IMG/VR virus record: IMGVR_UViG_3300025133_000740
Location: 1 to 20,552 of that record
DNA from: a virus
DNA length: 20,552 nt
Strand: one strand, 5' to 3'
The position numbers and the translations under genes are program-made. Positions 7,493 through 15,369 of the stretch are shown one piece after another (position 1 is the first letter of the stretch; each line of letters begins with the position of its first letter). The notes under the pieces are model-generated. The model saw only the letters and a program-made list of their open reading frames with translations. It did not search any database and was not told where the DNA came from.

Positions 7493-8044
7493 ATGTCAAA
7501 AACAATCCAAGAAGCAATAGATTATCTTAGCGGTGTGAGTCGATTAACAGAATCTTCAAGTGCATTAGACGAACTCCTGCTCCTATCCAAGAAAATTTCC
7601 AGTACTGCAGATAAAAGTGAAATCACAAAATTGGTAGGTATATTGGGTAATTTTACTATTGAGGATTCTTCAGTTAAAAACGGATTCATACTTTTAAAGT
7701 CGCCCAAATTAAAAAATCACCTGGTGCTAATAACGGGTAGACGATACCAAGGCAAATTTGATGATGATACGAACATAGAAGAGGGAAATAACAAGAAAAT
7801 ACCTATTGGATCATTTATAGCTGCAAAACCTGGTCATGTTTTAGTTAATGTTACTAACGACGACCCAGACAACAAGTCCTATTTATACGATGGTGATGAT
7901 AGTCTGGATGTACCCATAAAAAACTTAAATGTTGCTACAAAACCGCTAATTCACTCTATCAAAAAGATGATAGACCCAAATTATAAGAAATTAGGATATA
8001 ATTTGACGGTTACGCACTTTATGTTACACGCTCACGACCAATAA
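7493..8044 (+). CDS. Hypothetical protein (183 aa) between DUF4815 protein and gp13
   Basis: No family recognised. The first 60 residues look helical ('IQEAIDYLSG', 'ALDELLLLSKKIS'). The middle is strand-rich, with a 'LVLITGRRYQGKF' segment near 77-89 and an 'IPIGSFIAAKPGHVLVNV' stretch near 103-120. The C-terminal part has H, K and Y residues ('THFMLHAHDQ'). No signal peptide or membrane span is visible. It has its own late box (7448-7455) and a weak GGGAA ribosome-binding site at 7483-7487. Being encoded between baseplate/tail and neck genes, and late-expressed, it is probably a minor virion or assembly protein; this is inferred from position only. Confidence 0.75.
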   Translation: MSKTIQEAIDYLSGVSRLTESSSALDELLLLSKKISSTADKSEITKLVGILGNFTIEDSSVKNGFILLKSPKLKNHLVLITGRRYQGKFDDDTNIEEGNNKKIPIGSFIAAKPGHVLVNVTNDDPDNKSYLYDGDDSLDVPIKNLNVATKPLIHSIKKMIDPNYKKLGYNLTVTHFMLHAHDQ

Positions 8045-8054
8045 AGAAATAATA

Positions 8055-8062
8055 TCTAAATA
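8055..8062 (+). promoter_or_regulatory. Late promoter box 6 nt before gp13
   Basis: TCTAAATA, separated by exactly six bases from the ATG at 8069, the same spacing as the box before the DUF4815 gene. No Shine-Dalgarno sequence lies between the upstream stop (8042-8044) and the ATG, so a leaderless late mRNA is suggested. Confidence 0.6.
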
Positions 8063-8068
8063 ACTGCT

Positions 8069-8815
8069 ATGGCGAAACCAACTAGCAGAACAACTCTCAA
8101 AGAATATTGTTTAAGAAAACTCGGCGATGGCGCTATCAAAGTGAATGTCACTGATGCCCAGGCTGAGGATCGCATAGACGACGCCTTAGCGATGTATCAA
8201 GAGTATCACTATGATGCGGTCGAAAGAACTATACTTGTCCACGAACTCACACAAGACGACTTAGATAATCGATGGATACCATTCAGCGATCTTATCATAG
8301 GTGTCGAACGAATATTACCCCTTTCTACTGGCAGTCCGGGCGAAGTCCTATTTGATGCTAGATTTCATTTAGCGTGGGACGCATTGAGATCCGCTGGCGC
8401 AACTCCATCACGTATGCAATCTTACTCGGCAACGATGGAAAACCTTCAAATGATTGATAACATGCTTAATGCTTTGCCGATTTTGCGATATAGACGACAC
8501 ACTGACAAAATGTACTTAGATACTAATTGGGCGGAGTTAGCGGTTGGTCATTATCTTGTATTCGAAGTATATCAAATATTAGACCCAGAAGTTTACACCC
8601 AAGTTTACTCTGACAGATTTTTAATAGAATATACAACTGAACTTATTCGTGAACAATGGGGAAATAATTTATCAAAATTCGAAGGTATTGTAATGCCGGG
8701 CGGTGTTACATTCAATGGTCGTCAAATCTTGGATGATGCAAGAACACGACTTAGAGAACTGGAACAGGAATTAAAGGATACATACGAGGAACCACCTGGT
8801 ATGTACATTGGATAA
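8069..8815 (+). CDS. 13: Neck protein gp13
   Basis: 248 aa. Resembles T4 gp13, which together with gp14 forms the neck joining head and tail. Family-like features are 'LKEYCLRKLGDGAIKVNVTDAQAEDRIDDAL' near residues 10-40 (quoted in parts: 'EYCLRKLG', 'DRIDDALAMYQEYHYD'), 'RWIPFSDLIIGVERI' near 68-82, and a helical C-terminus ending 'EPPGMYIG'. It is shorter than T4 gp13 (309 aa). It opens a compact block 13-14-15-16: its TAA shares bases with the gp14 ATG (TAATG), implying translational coupling. The ATG has no ribosome-binding site and follows a late box by 6 nt. Confidence 0.88.
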   Translation: MAKPTSRTTLKEYCLRKLGDGAIKVNVTDAQAEDRIDDALAMYQEYHYDAVERTILVHELTQDDLDNRWIPFSDLIIGVERILPLSTGSPGEVLFDARFHLAWDALRSAGATPSRMQSYSATMENLQMIDNMLNALPILRYRRHTDKMYLDTNWAELAVGHYLVFEVYQILDPEVYTQVYSDRFLIEYTTELIREQWGNNLSKFEGIVMPGGVTFNGRQILDDARTRLRELEQELKDTYEEPPGMYIG

Positions 8816-9678
8816 TGACAACTAATACAAATTTTATAAATTGGAACTGTACAGTAGAGCAAAATCTCTATGATGAGATCTACGAAGAAATGATCCAAAT
8901 TCATGGTATTGACATAACTTACGTTATACAAAATATTGAGAATGAACATAAAATTTTGGGTGATATTGAATATTCTACCTTTGAAACTACTCATACGATA
9001 GAGGGGTTTATAGAAAGCGTTGATGGTTTTGAAGGTGAAGGTGATATGCTACAGAAATTTGGTCTTGAAATACGGGACCAAATGATGTTTACCATACACA
9101 AAGGAAGATTTGATAGTCTTGGATTAGGTCGACCAAAAGAGGGAGACCTAATCTATTTCCCACTGAATAAAAAAATATTCGAAATTCGATTTGTTGAACA
9201 TGAAAAACCATTTTACTCATTTGGGAGGAATTATGTCTATACTTTGACATTAGAATTATTCGAATATTCTAATCAAACATTCAAAACTGGTATAACTGAT
9301 ATTGACAATTTGCAATATGAGAACGCTTACTCTATGAATATGACTCTGGGTGTGGGTTCTGGAACATATACAGTCGGCGAATCTGCATATGCCGGGGTCG
9401 ATCTAAATTCAGCGACAGCGCAAGGTACTGTGGCATCCTGGGACTCTGGTAATTCAATTTTGGAGTTGGTGGACATCCTCGGAACATTCGCAGACGGTGA
9501 AAATATAATAGGCGATTCATCCGGTGCTTCATACGCTCTGAGTGTTGCTACTACATACGAAGATATTGAATTGGAATTTCCAAATGATCCAACGAGCGAT
9601 AATAAGGATTTTGAATCTGAAGCCGCAAGTATAATAGACTTCTCCGAATCAAACCCATTTAGTGAGAGTGATTTCTAA
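8815..9678 (+). CDS. 14: Neck protein gp14
   Basis: 287 aa, close to the 256 aa of T4 gp14. The core (residues 1-160) matches the gp14 pattern: 'QNLYDEIYEEMIQIHGIDITYV' region near 17-38, 'FGLEIRDQMMFTI' near 82-94, 'RPKEGDLIYFPL' near 105-116, and 'FEIRFVEHEKPFYSFG' near 122-137. Residues 183-242 form an extra two-unit beta module resembling the one in gp8, probably an added surface domain. The C-terminus is acidic and serine-rich ('FSESNPFSESDF'). It starts on the overlapping TAATG after gp13 and ends on an overlapping TAATG with gp15. It is expected to form the neck with gp13. Confidence 0.88.
   Translation: MTTNTNFINWNCTVEQNLYDEIYEEMIQIHGIDITYVIQNIENEHKILGDIEYSTFETTHTIEGFIESVDGFEGEGDMLQKFGLEIRDQMMFTIHKGRFDSLGLGRPKEGDLIYFPLNKKIFEIRFVEHEKPFYSFGRNYVYTLTLELFEYSNQTFKTGITDIDNLQYENAYSMNMTLGVGSGTYTVGESAYAGVDLNSATAQGTVASWDSGNSILELVDILGTFADGENIIGDSSGASYALSVATTYEDIELEFPNDPTSDNKDFESEAASIIDFSESNPFSESDF
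9361..9540 (+). repeat. Two-unit beta module inside gp14, related to gp8 module
   Basis: gp14 residues 183-242: 'GTYTVGES' and 'GTFADGENIIGDSSGAS' half-units joined by a linker ending 'LELVDIL'. The layout matches gp8 residues 443-500 almost unit for unit (GTF..ET/GES, G.V, linker, GTF..E.V.G.SGA). DNA identity between the two is low, so this is an old or protein-level relationship. Confidence 0.5.
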
Positions 9679-10508
9679 TGTCTATTCATCCAAACTATTT
9701 TTATCACGAAACTCTATTAAATTGTACCAAAATATTCGGTACACTGTTCAACGATATAAAAATAAAGAGGAAAAACTCTGCTGGAACCACGAAAAAAGAA
9801 TTCAAAGTTAAGTTGACATACTCACCAAAAGACAAATTATTGGAAAGATTGCGACAAGATCCAAATTTAGCGAAGAAAAGCGCTATAAATCTTCCCATAA
9901 TTGGATTCGAATTAACAGGTATGAATCCCGATACTCAGAGAAAAAATAATAGCAAAAACAGACGGTATGCTACTGGATCTGATGGAAACACACAAAAAAG
10001 CATGTTCGAACCGGTCCCATGGAATTTAAACTACAGCGTTTATATCATGGTTGACAAAAGAGGTGACGGACTTCAGATAGTAGAACAAATATTACCATTT
10101 TTCAATCCAAATATAAACATTCCCACAAAATTAATTTATAATGATATGGGTGAAATTGACGATGTACAAATTATTCTGAATGATGTCACACCAGAAGATA
10201 CTTACGAGGGAACGATTCAAGACAGGGAAATTATTCAATGGACTCTTGGTTTCACCATGAAAATGAACTTCTTTCACCCCGTAGTCGATCAAACAAGTAT
10301 AATTAAGAAAATTATAACAAATATTTTTGTGTCTGATGATCCACAGGGGAAAGTTGGTGGTGATAAAATTCAGATAAATACTACACCAGGATTAACATCT
10401 GGTGGAGATCCGACAACCGTAGCGGCGGACAGTATTGACGCTGATAATATCCAACCAGACGATGATTATGGGTTTATTGAAGAATTCCTAGATGTGAATG
10501 GGAGTTAA
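9678..10508 (+). CDS. 15: Tail completion and sheath stabiliser gp15
   Basis: 276 aa, matching the 272 aa of T4 gp15, the ring that caps the finished tail and binds the neck. Matching features: the N-terminal 'NYFYHETLLNC' and 'LFNDIKIKRK', the 'KVKLTYSPKDKLLERL' block near 43-58, 'LPIIGFELTGM' near 72-82, 'QIVEQILPFFNPNINI' near 133-148 (T4 has a very similar QIVEQILPYF segment), and 'IIQWTLGFTMKMNFFHPVVD' near 184-204. The C-terminal 50 residues are acidic and look disordered, an extension relative to the core. Its ATG overlaps the gp14 stop, and the GGGAG ribosome-binding site for gp16 overlaps its last codons. Confidence 0.92.
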   Translation: MSIHPNYFYHETLLNCTKIFGTLFNDIKIKRKNSAGTTKKEFKVKLTYSPKDKLLERLRQDPNLAKKSAINLPIIGFELTGMNPDTQRKNNSKNRRYATGSDGNTQKSMFEPVPWNLNYSVYIMVDKRGDGLQIVEQILPFFNPNINIPTKLIYNDMGEIDDVQIILNDVTPEDTYEGTIQDREIIQWTLGFTMKMNFFHPVVDQTSIIKKIITNIFVSDDPQGKVGGDKIQINTTPGLTSGGDPTTVAADSIDADNIQPDDDYGFIEEFLDVNGS

Positions 10509-10510
10509 TT

Positions 10511-11032
10511 ATGTCGGAACTAGATCCAATACTTGAAGAATTTAGACAATTGGAAGAGGATTTTGAATTGGAACCAGCGCCAGAAGAAATTGTGGTTGAG
10601 TCAAAAGAAATTATCGAAGCACCCTCTACTGAAATAATTGAAGCTGAAGAATTTGAAGATAAATTGGTTAAAGATAGACGAGAAGATTATGATTATGCTC
10701 GCACTAATATCAAATTAGCAATCGAAGCGGGTAACGATGCTCTAGAAGATTTACTATCAATAGCAAAATCGTCTGAGCAACCTAGAGCATTCGAAGTTGT
10801 ATCCAATCTTGTTAAAACTATCGTAGATTCTAATGAAAAATTGATGGATATGAGCAAGAAAATTGATGAATTAGAGGTTGCTGGTGCACCATTAAAAATA
10901 GATGAAAAACCGGTGCAACAACAAAATAATCAAACAAACATTTTTGTTGGTTCGACTGCGGATTTACAAGAGATAATCAAACAAACCTCAAATAAACTAA
11001 TAGATATCCCGGTTATAAAGGAAGATGAATAA
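10511..11032 (+). CDS. 16: Small terminase subunit gp16
   Basis: 173 aa (T4 gp16 is 164 aa). An acidic N-terminal third (rich in E, with the repeat-like 'KEIIEAPSTEIIEAEE') precedes the family core at about 54-125: 'DYDYARTNIKLAIEAGNDAL', then 'AKSSEQPRAFEVVSNLVKTI' and 'NEKLMDMSKKI', which are helices expected to form the oligomeric central coiled coil. gp16 recognises DNA and stimulates the gp17 motor. GGGAG at 10500-10504 supports the ATG. The stop overlaps the ATG of the zinc-ribbon gene (TAATG), so gp16, the zinc ribbon and gp17 are read as one unit. Confidence 0.88.
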   Translation: MSELDPILEEFRQLEEDFELEPAPEEIVVESKEIIEAPSTEIIEAEEFEDKLVKDRREDYDYARTNIKLAIEAGNDALEDLLSIAKSSEQPRAFEVVSNLVKTIVDSNEKLMDMSKKIDELEVAGAPLKIDEKPVQQQNNQTNIFVGSTADLQEIIKQTSNKLIDIPVIKEDE

Positions 11033-11232
11033 TGCCGTTCTATGAGTACGAATGTAAAAATTGCGGGGATAAAACTGAAGTCCAGCAAAAAATAAATGAT
11101 AATGCTTTAGAGCATTGTGAATCATGCTCCGAGAATGAATTAAGAAGAATAATACATGCAAGTCCGATTCACTTCAAGGGGAAAGGATTTTACGTAACTG
11201 ATTATAAAATGAAAGGGAACAAAAAAGAGTAA
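11032..11232 (+). CDS. FmdB-type zinc-ribbon protein between terminase subunits
   Basis: 66 aa. 'MPFYEYECKNCG' at the start and 'CESCSENELRRII' near 29-41 give two CxxC pairs (C8/C11 and C29/C32) that should bind one zinc, followed by 'PIHFKGKGFYVTDYK'. This is the layout of FmdB-family small zinc ribbons (Y-E-Y-x-C-x-x-C ... FKG-x-G-F-Y-x-T-D-Y). Cellular members are called putative regulators, but function is poorly known. Here it is coupled to gp16 by a TAATG overlap, with AAGGA at 11018-11022, and ends 3 nt before gp17. Stoichiometric co-expression with the packaging motor suggests a role in DNA recognition or motor assembly; a transcription role is also possible. Confidence 0.85.
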   Translation: MPFYEYECKNCGDKTEVQQKINDNALEHCESCSENELRRIIHASPIHFKGKGFYVTDYKMKGNKKE

Positions 11233-11235
11233 ATA

Positions 11236-12930
11236 TTGGACTATACCCCAATTAAACAACCAGAAATCCTGGATGACAATGAACGATTTAGCGGAAACCC
11301 CTTCCTCAAAAAGGCGGGGGTTAAAATTGAGTTCACTAAAGAACAAATTGAGGAATACATAAAATGCTCCCAAGATGTTGAGTATTTTATGGAAAACTAT
11401 TTTAAAATTACTACATTGGACGATGGTATTAAAATTATTTCGATGTATGATTTCCAAAAAGAATTAGTCAGACTCTTCAATGATAATAGATTCGTTATTG
11501 CTAGATGCGCTCGACAATCTGGGAAAACTATCGCTGTAGAAGGTTATATTTTACATTCTATACTGTTTAATCCAACATATAGGGTCGGCATTTTTGCGAA
11601 TAAAGGTGATGTTGCAAAGAAAATCTTGAAAGAAATTAAATTTGCATACGAAAAACTGCCGTTATGGATGCAACAAGGTATAGTTGAATGGAACGTACAC
11701 TCTATAGAATTGGAAAATGGTTCGTTTATCAAGGCAACCACAACTTCTGAAGCATCTGGACGATCAAATACTTACAATTTAATTTTCATGGATGAATTCG
11801 CCTTTGTTCCCGATCATATAGCATCAGACTTTTTCGAAGCGGTATATCCAACCATTTCATCTGGAAAGAGCACAAAAGTATTCATTATTTCCACGCCAAA
11901 AGGATTAAATTTCTTCTATAAAATGTGGACGGATGCTGAAGAGGGGCGATCAGATTATGTTACATATCTAGCAACATGGGCGGATGTACCTGGACGAGAT
12001 GAAGAGTGGCGAAGAATGACAATCGCTAATGTTGGCGAACAGTCATTTGCTCAGGAATATGATGTCGATTTCATTGGATCTTCAAATACTCTAATCAGTG
12101 GAACCAAGATAAAATCTTTAGCGTGGATAGAACCGGTGCAAAATAAGGATCATTTTAAGGTATTACATGAACCAAAATCTGGACGAGAATATATAATAAC
12201 CGTTGATACTGCTAGAGGTGTTGAGAATGACTGTTCGGCATTCGTAGTTTTTGACGTTTCTGAATTTCCCATAAAGGTCGCCGCAAGATATCAGGATAAT
12301 ACTATAAGTTCCCTATTATATCCAAATGCTATATATCACGCTTCAAAATATTACAATGATGCCATGGTACTAATAGAGGTAAATGACCTGGGACAACAGG
12401 TCGCTGATATTTTACATGAAGATTTGGAGTTTGAGAATCTTATTATGACAGAATTTAAGGGTCGACACGGACAAAGAGTATCATCCGGTTTCAACGCCAA
12501 AGCTATGAAGGGTCTTAATATGTCCAAAACTGTCAAAAGAATTGGATGTGCTAATCTAAAGACGATGATCGAGACAGATAAATTAGTAGTTGAAGATTCA
12601 GAAATAATATCAGAGATATCGACTTTTGTAGAAAAGAAACAAAGTTTTGAAGCGGAAGAAGGTTATAATGATGATTTGGTTATGTGTCTTGTTAGTTTTG
12701 CGTGGCTTGCACAGCAGGAATACTTCAAAGAATTAACTAATAAAGACGTTAGAAAAGAAGTCAAAGAGGATTCAGAAGAGGATTTATTGGAAACATTATT
12801 ACCCGCTGGATTTTTTGACGAAGAAGCAGAAAGGGTTACAGTAGATTCCCAAGGAACCCGCTGGTACGATCAATCATATGATTCAGAAAATGATTTCGAT
12901 GAGTTCTCAAGTTGGAATAAATTTTACTAA
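11236..12930 (+). CDS. 17: Large terminase subunit gp17
   Basis: 564 aa (T4 gp17 is 610). This is the ATPase-nuclease that pumps DNA through the portal and cuts concatemers. ATPase domain: Walker A 'ARQSGKT' at 92-98, Walker B 'LIFMDEF' with D186/E187, and coupling motif 'STPKG' at 219-223. RNase H-like nuclease: D324 in 'ITVDTARG', E381 in 'IEVNDLG', and D479/D480 in 'YNDDLVM', corresponding to the acidic triad of T4. All key residues are present. The start is TTG at 11236, weakly supported by GAG at 11227-11229; the next in-frame ATGs fall inside conserved sequence, so TTG is likely. It lies 3 nt after the zinc-ribbon gene. CGA is used for 8 of about 20 arginines. The C-terminal 50 residues are acidic. 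Confidence 0.95.
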   Translation: MDYTPIKQPEILDDNERFSGNPFLKKAGVKIEFTKEQIEEYIKCSQDVEYFMENYFKITTLDDGIKIISMYDFQKELVRLFNDNRFVIARCARQSGKTIAVEGYILHSILFNPTYRVGIFANKGDVAKKILKEIKFAYEKLPLWMQQGIVEWNVHSIELENGSFIKATTTSEASGRSNTYNLIFMDEFAFVPDHIASDFFEAVYPTISSGKSTKVFIISTPKGLNFFYKMWTDAEEGRSDYVTYLATWADVPGRDEEWRRMTIANVGEQSFAQEYDVDFIGSSNTLISGTKIKSLAWIEPVQNKDHFKVLHEPKSGREYIITVDTARGVENDCSAFVVFDVSEFPIKVAARYQDNTISSLLYPNAIYHASKYYNDAMVLIEVNDLGQQVADILHEDLEFENLIMTEFKGRHGQRVSSGFNAKAMKGLNMSKTVKRIGCANLKTMIETDKLVVEDSEIISEISTFVEKKQSFEAEEGYNDDLVMCLVSFAWLAQQEYFKELTNKDVRKEVKEDSEEDLLETLLPAGFFDEEAERVTVDSQGTRWYDQSYDSENDFDEFSSWNKFY

Positions 12931-12952
12931 TTAAAACGGAAACAACACCAAT

Positions 12953-12960
12953 TATAAATA
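12953..12960 (+). promoter_or_regulatory. Late promoter box before sheath gene gp18
   Basis: Exact TATAAATA in the gap after gp17, 23 nt before the gp18 ATG. The AAGGAG ribosome-binding site at 12971-12976 lies downstream of the expected start. This is the arrangement expected for an abundant structural protein. Confidence 0.78.
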
Positions 12961-12983
12961 TTTCCAAATAAAGGAGAACAATT

Positions 12984-14726
12984 ATGGCATTCCCGCTGAG
13001 TCCTGGAATAACAACAACCGAACGAGACCTTACTACAAGTGTTCCAGCTGTGGCTACAACTGAAGCAGGTATCCCAATTATAGGACATTGGGGACCAGTA
13101 GACGAAATAACATTAGTAACTACACCAGACGAACTATTAAAGAAATTTGGGAAGCCTACTACTGATACTGCAGCGCGTTGGTTTACAGCAGAAAACTTTC
13201 TAGCATATTCACGATCATTGTATGTCGTTAGAAGTGCAACAACAATCGCAAAAAATGCGGTTTCTTCTGGAACTGCGATATTGATTAAAAACGACGACGA
13301 CTACGACAGCAATTACTCTGATGGAGAAGGTTCTGTAGGTCCCTGGGCTGGTAAATTTGCCGGGGAAATGGGAAATTCATTATTCGTTGGTATCTGTGGA
13401 TCTGCCGCAAAATTCAACAATGATAGTGGTGATGAATGGACATACACAAAACCCGACGGCACTGTAGTCGCTCTATCAGATTTATTTGATGGTGCTCCAG
13501 GAACTTCGGTATCCGCCGCAGCTGCTGGTGCTGTTGGAGATGAAATACATGTTGTCGTTATAGACCACTTGGGAGAATTCACAGGAACACCCGGACAGGT
13601 ACTAGAAAAGCATCAATTCTTATCAGTTGCTTCTGACGCAAAAAAAGAAGACGGTTCGTCAAATTTTTACAAAACAGTTATAAACAGACGATCACCTTAT
13701 ATTAGAGTTATGGACAAACCCACAAATGGTACAAACTGGGATACTGTTCTCGCTGATGGAACTACATATACTGATCTTGCAATTGATGACGCCGAACACG
13801 CTATCCAACTTGAAAGCGGGGCAAATGATTCTGGAAGTTTTACAACTGCATTATCATCGGGATACGATCTATTGAATGATCCAGACAAGGTTGATATTTC
13901 ATTCTTATTGGGTGCAGATGCTGACGCAACAATCGCCGCTAAGGTATATGATTCCGTTGTAAAAAGAAAAGATACTGTTGGTGTTATCTCACCAGAAAAG
14001 AGCGATGTCGTTAATAACTCGGGTTCTGAAAAAACTGATGTGTTAGCATATAGAGACACTCTATCATTCGGTGGTGTTAACGATCTTAAACCATCATATA
14101 TGGAAATGACTGACAACTGGAAATACCAATACAATCGTTTTGATGATACTTATATCTGGGTTCCTGATAATGGGGACATCGCCGGACTTATGGCAGAAAC
14201 AGACAAAGAAGAAGGCGCTGGTTTTTCACCGGGTGGAAAAGGTATCAGAAATGTTATAAAATTGGCGTGGAGCGCAAAGAAAGAAGAGAGGGACGAATTG
14301 TATAAAAAGGGTATAAACTCCGTTGTTTCTTTCCCAGGCGAAGGCGCAGTCCTTTATGGGGACAAGACAATGATGGTTAGACCTAGTGCTTTTGATAGGA
14401 TTAATGTTCGTAGAATCTTTATTGAGATGAAAAAATCCATCTCAAGAAGCGCTAGATCGTTCCTATTCAAGAATAACAATACTTTCACTAGAAATCGTTT
14501 TCTTGCAACCGTTCGACCTTACCTTGAGGGGAAAAAGGGACGAGGGGAAATAACAGACTTCAGAATTGTTTGTGATGGAACAAACAATACTTCAGACGTA
14601 TTACAAAGAAATGAATTCGTTGGGGATATTTACGTAAAACCAGCATATTCGATCAACTTCATTCAACTTAACTTCGTCGCCGTAAATACTGATGTTGAAT
14701 TTGAAGAAATAATTAAGGGACTATAA
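12984..14726 (+). CDS. 18: Contractile tail sheath protein gp18
   Basis: 580 aa (T4 gp18 is 659). The N-terminus 'LSPGITTTERDLTT' and 'GHWGPVDEITLV', followed by 'ELLKKFGKPT' and 'NFLAYSRSLYVVR' within the first 80 residues, is the T4 sheath pattern. The C-terminal domain (about 430-575) carries the conserved stretches 'NVIKLAWSAKKEERDEL', 'VVSFPGEGAVLYGDKT', 'RINVRRIFIEMKKSI', 'FTRNRFLATVRPYLE' and 'RNEFVGDIYVKPA', which form the sheath core that slides during contraction. The central part (about 85-330) is more divergent and probably the surface-exposed domain. A strong AAGGAG site and a dedicated late promoter fit high expression. gp19 follows after 10 nt. Confidence 0.95.
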   Translation: MAFPLSPGITTTERDLTTSVPAVATTEAGIPIIGHWGPVDEITLVTTPDELLKKFGKPTTDTAARWFTAENFLAYSRSLYVVRSATTIAKNAVSSGTAILIKNDDDYDSNYSDGEGSVGPWAGKFAGEMGNSLFVGICGSAAKFNNDSGDEWTYTKPDGTVVALSDLFDGAPGTSVSAAAAGAVGDEIHVVVIDHLGEFTGTPGQVLEKHQFLSVASDAKKEDGSSNFYKTVINRRSPYIRVMDKPTNGTNWDTVLADGTTYTDLAIDDAEHAIQLESGANDSGSFTTALSSGYDLLNDPDKVDISFLLGADADATIAAKVYDSVVKRKDTVGVISPEKSDVVNNSGSEKTDVLAYRDTLSFGGVNDLKPSYMEMTDNWKYQYNRFDDTYIWVPDNGDIAGLMAETDKEEGAGFSPGGKGIRNVIKLAWSAKKEERDELYKKGINSVVSFPGEGAVLYGDKTMMVRPSAFDRINVRRIFIEMKKSISRSARSFLFKNNNTFTRNRFLATVRPYLEGKKGRGEITDFRIVCDGTNNTSDVLQRNEFVGDIYVKPAYSINFIQLNFVAVNTDVEFEEIIKGL

Positions 14727-14736
14727 GGAGTAACTA

Positions 14737-15297
14737 ATGGCGTTGAGCGTAACAAATATGAAATCAAAACTGACAGGCGGTGGAGCTCGACCATCCAAGT
14801 TTAGAGCATCGTTTACAAACCCAATAAGTTCTAATGGTGATGAGAAGATAGAATTCCTTTTGAAAGCAACTGGAACTCCACCATCAAACATTGGAATAAT
14901 CGAAGTTCCTTATATGGGACGAAAAATTAAACTGCCTGGTGATAGAACATTTGATGAATGGGAAGTAACCATTCTCAATGACGAGGATCATGTTATAAGG
15001 AACGATCTAGAAGCTTGGTCTAATGCTATGAACGGTCATGTTTCAAATCAGACCGATCTAAGTCCGGAACTTTTAAAATCAGAGGGATTTGTCGAACAAC
15101 TTGGTCAGGATGGCAGAGTTTTAAGACGATACTTATTTAAAGGTGTCTGGCCTTCAGTTATAGCAAGTATTCCTTTGGACTGGGAAACAGTGGACACAAT
15201 TGAAGAATTCACCGCTACACTGCAGTATGACTTCTGGGTCGTTGACCCATCTGTAGGTGATACAGGAGATGCTGGTGGGTTCCCAGACGGCGAATAA
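14737..15297 (+). CDS. 19: Tail tube protein gp19
   Basis: 186 aa (T4 gp19 is 163). It forms the inner tube on which gp18 assembles. Family motifs: 'ARPSKFRASF' near 17-26, 'FLLKATGTPPSNIG' near 40-53, 'IEVPYMGRKIKLPGDRTFDEWEVTI' region near 55-80 with the hallmark GDRTFD, 'NDEDH' near 81-85, and 'LFKGVWPSVIASIPLDWE' near 133-150. The ribosome-binding site TAAGGAG (14724-14730) overlaps the gp18 stop, so sheath and tube are translationally linked. The last 15 residues are Gly/Asp-rich and look flexible. A stem-loop with a U-run follows (15325-15353), ending the sheath-tube unit. Confidence 0.95.
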   Translation: MALSVTNMKSKLTGGGARPSKFRASFTNPISSNGDEKIEFLLKATGTPPSNIGIIEVPYMGRKIKLPGDRTFDEWEVTILNDEDHVIRNDLEAWSNAMNGHVSNQTDLSPELLKSEGFVEQLGQDGRVLRRYLFKGVWPSVIASIPLDWETVDTIEEFTATLQYDFWVVDPSVGDTGDAGGFPDGE

Positions 15298-15324
15298 TAA
15301 CAATAATATATTTCATTAGTATCG

Positions 15325-15353
15325 ATGTCCCATAAATACTATGGGACATTTTT
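15325..15353 (+). terminator. Stem-loop terminator after gp19
   Basis: A perfect 9-bp stem (ATGTCCCAT at 15325-15333, ATGGGACAT at 15341-15349) with a 7-nt loop runs directly into TTTTT (15349-15353). It is a good intrinsic terminator for the gp18-gp19 unit. A late promoter box is embedded in its left arm and loop. Confidence 0.75.
15331..15338 (+). promoter_or_regulatory. Late promoter box inside the gp19 terminator
   Basis: CATAAATA spans the end of the left stem arm and most of the loop. A start about 6 nt downstream (near 15344) would give a leader of about 26 nt containing TAGGAG (15358-15363) and lacking the left stem arm, so locally started gp20 mRNA would not form the hairpin. Confidence 0.55.
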
Positions 15354-15369
15354 ATTATAGGAGCAATTT

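Noticed and set aside
7880-7887. TATAAATA on the minus strand inside the 183-aa gene
   Set aside because: It is inside a gene and no minus-strand gene follows. One such octamer is expected by chance in AT-rich DNA of this length.
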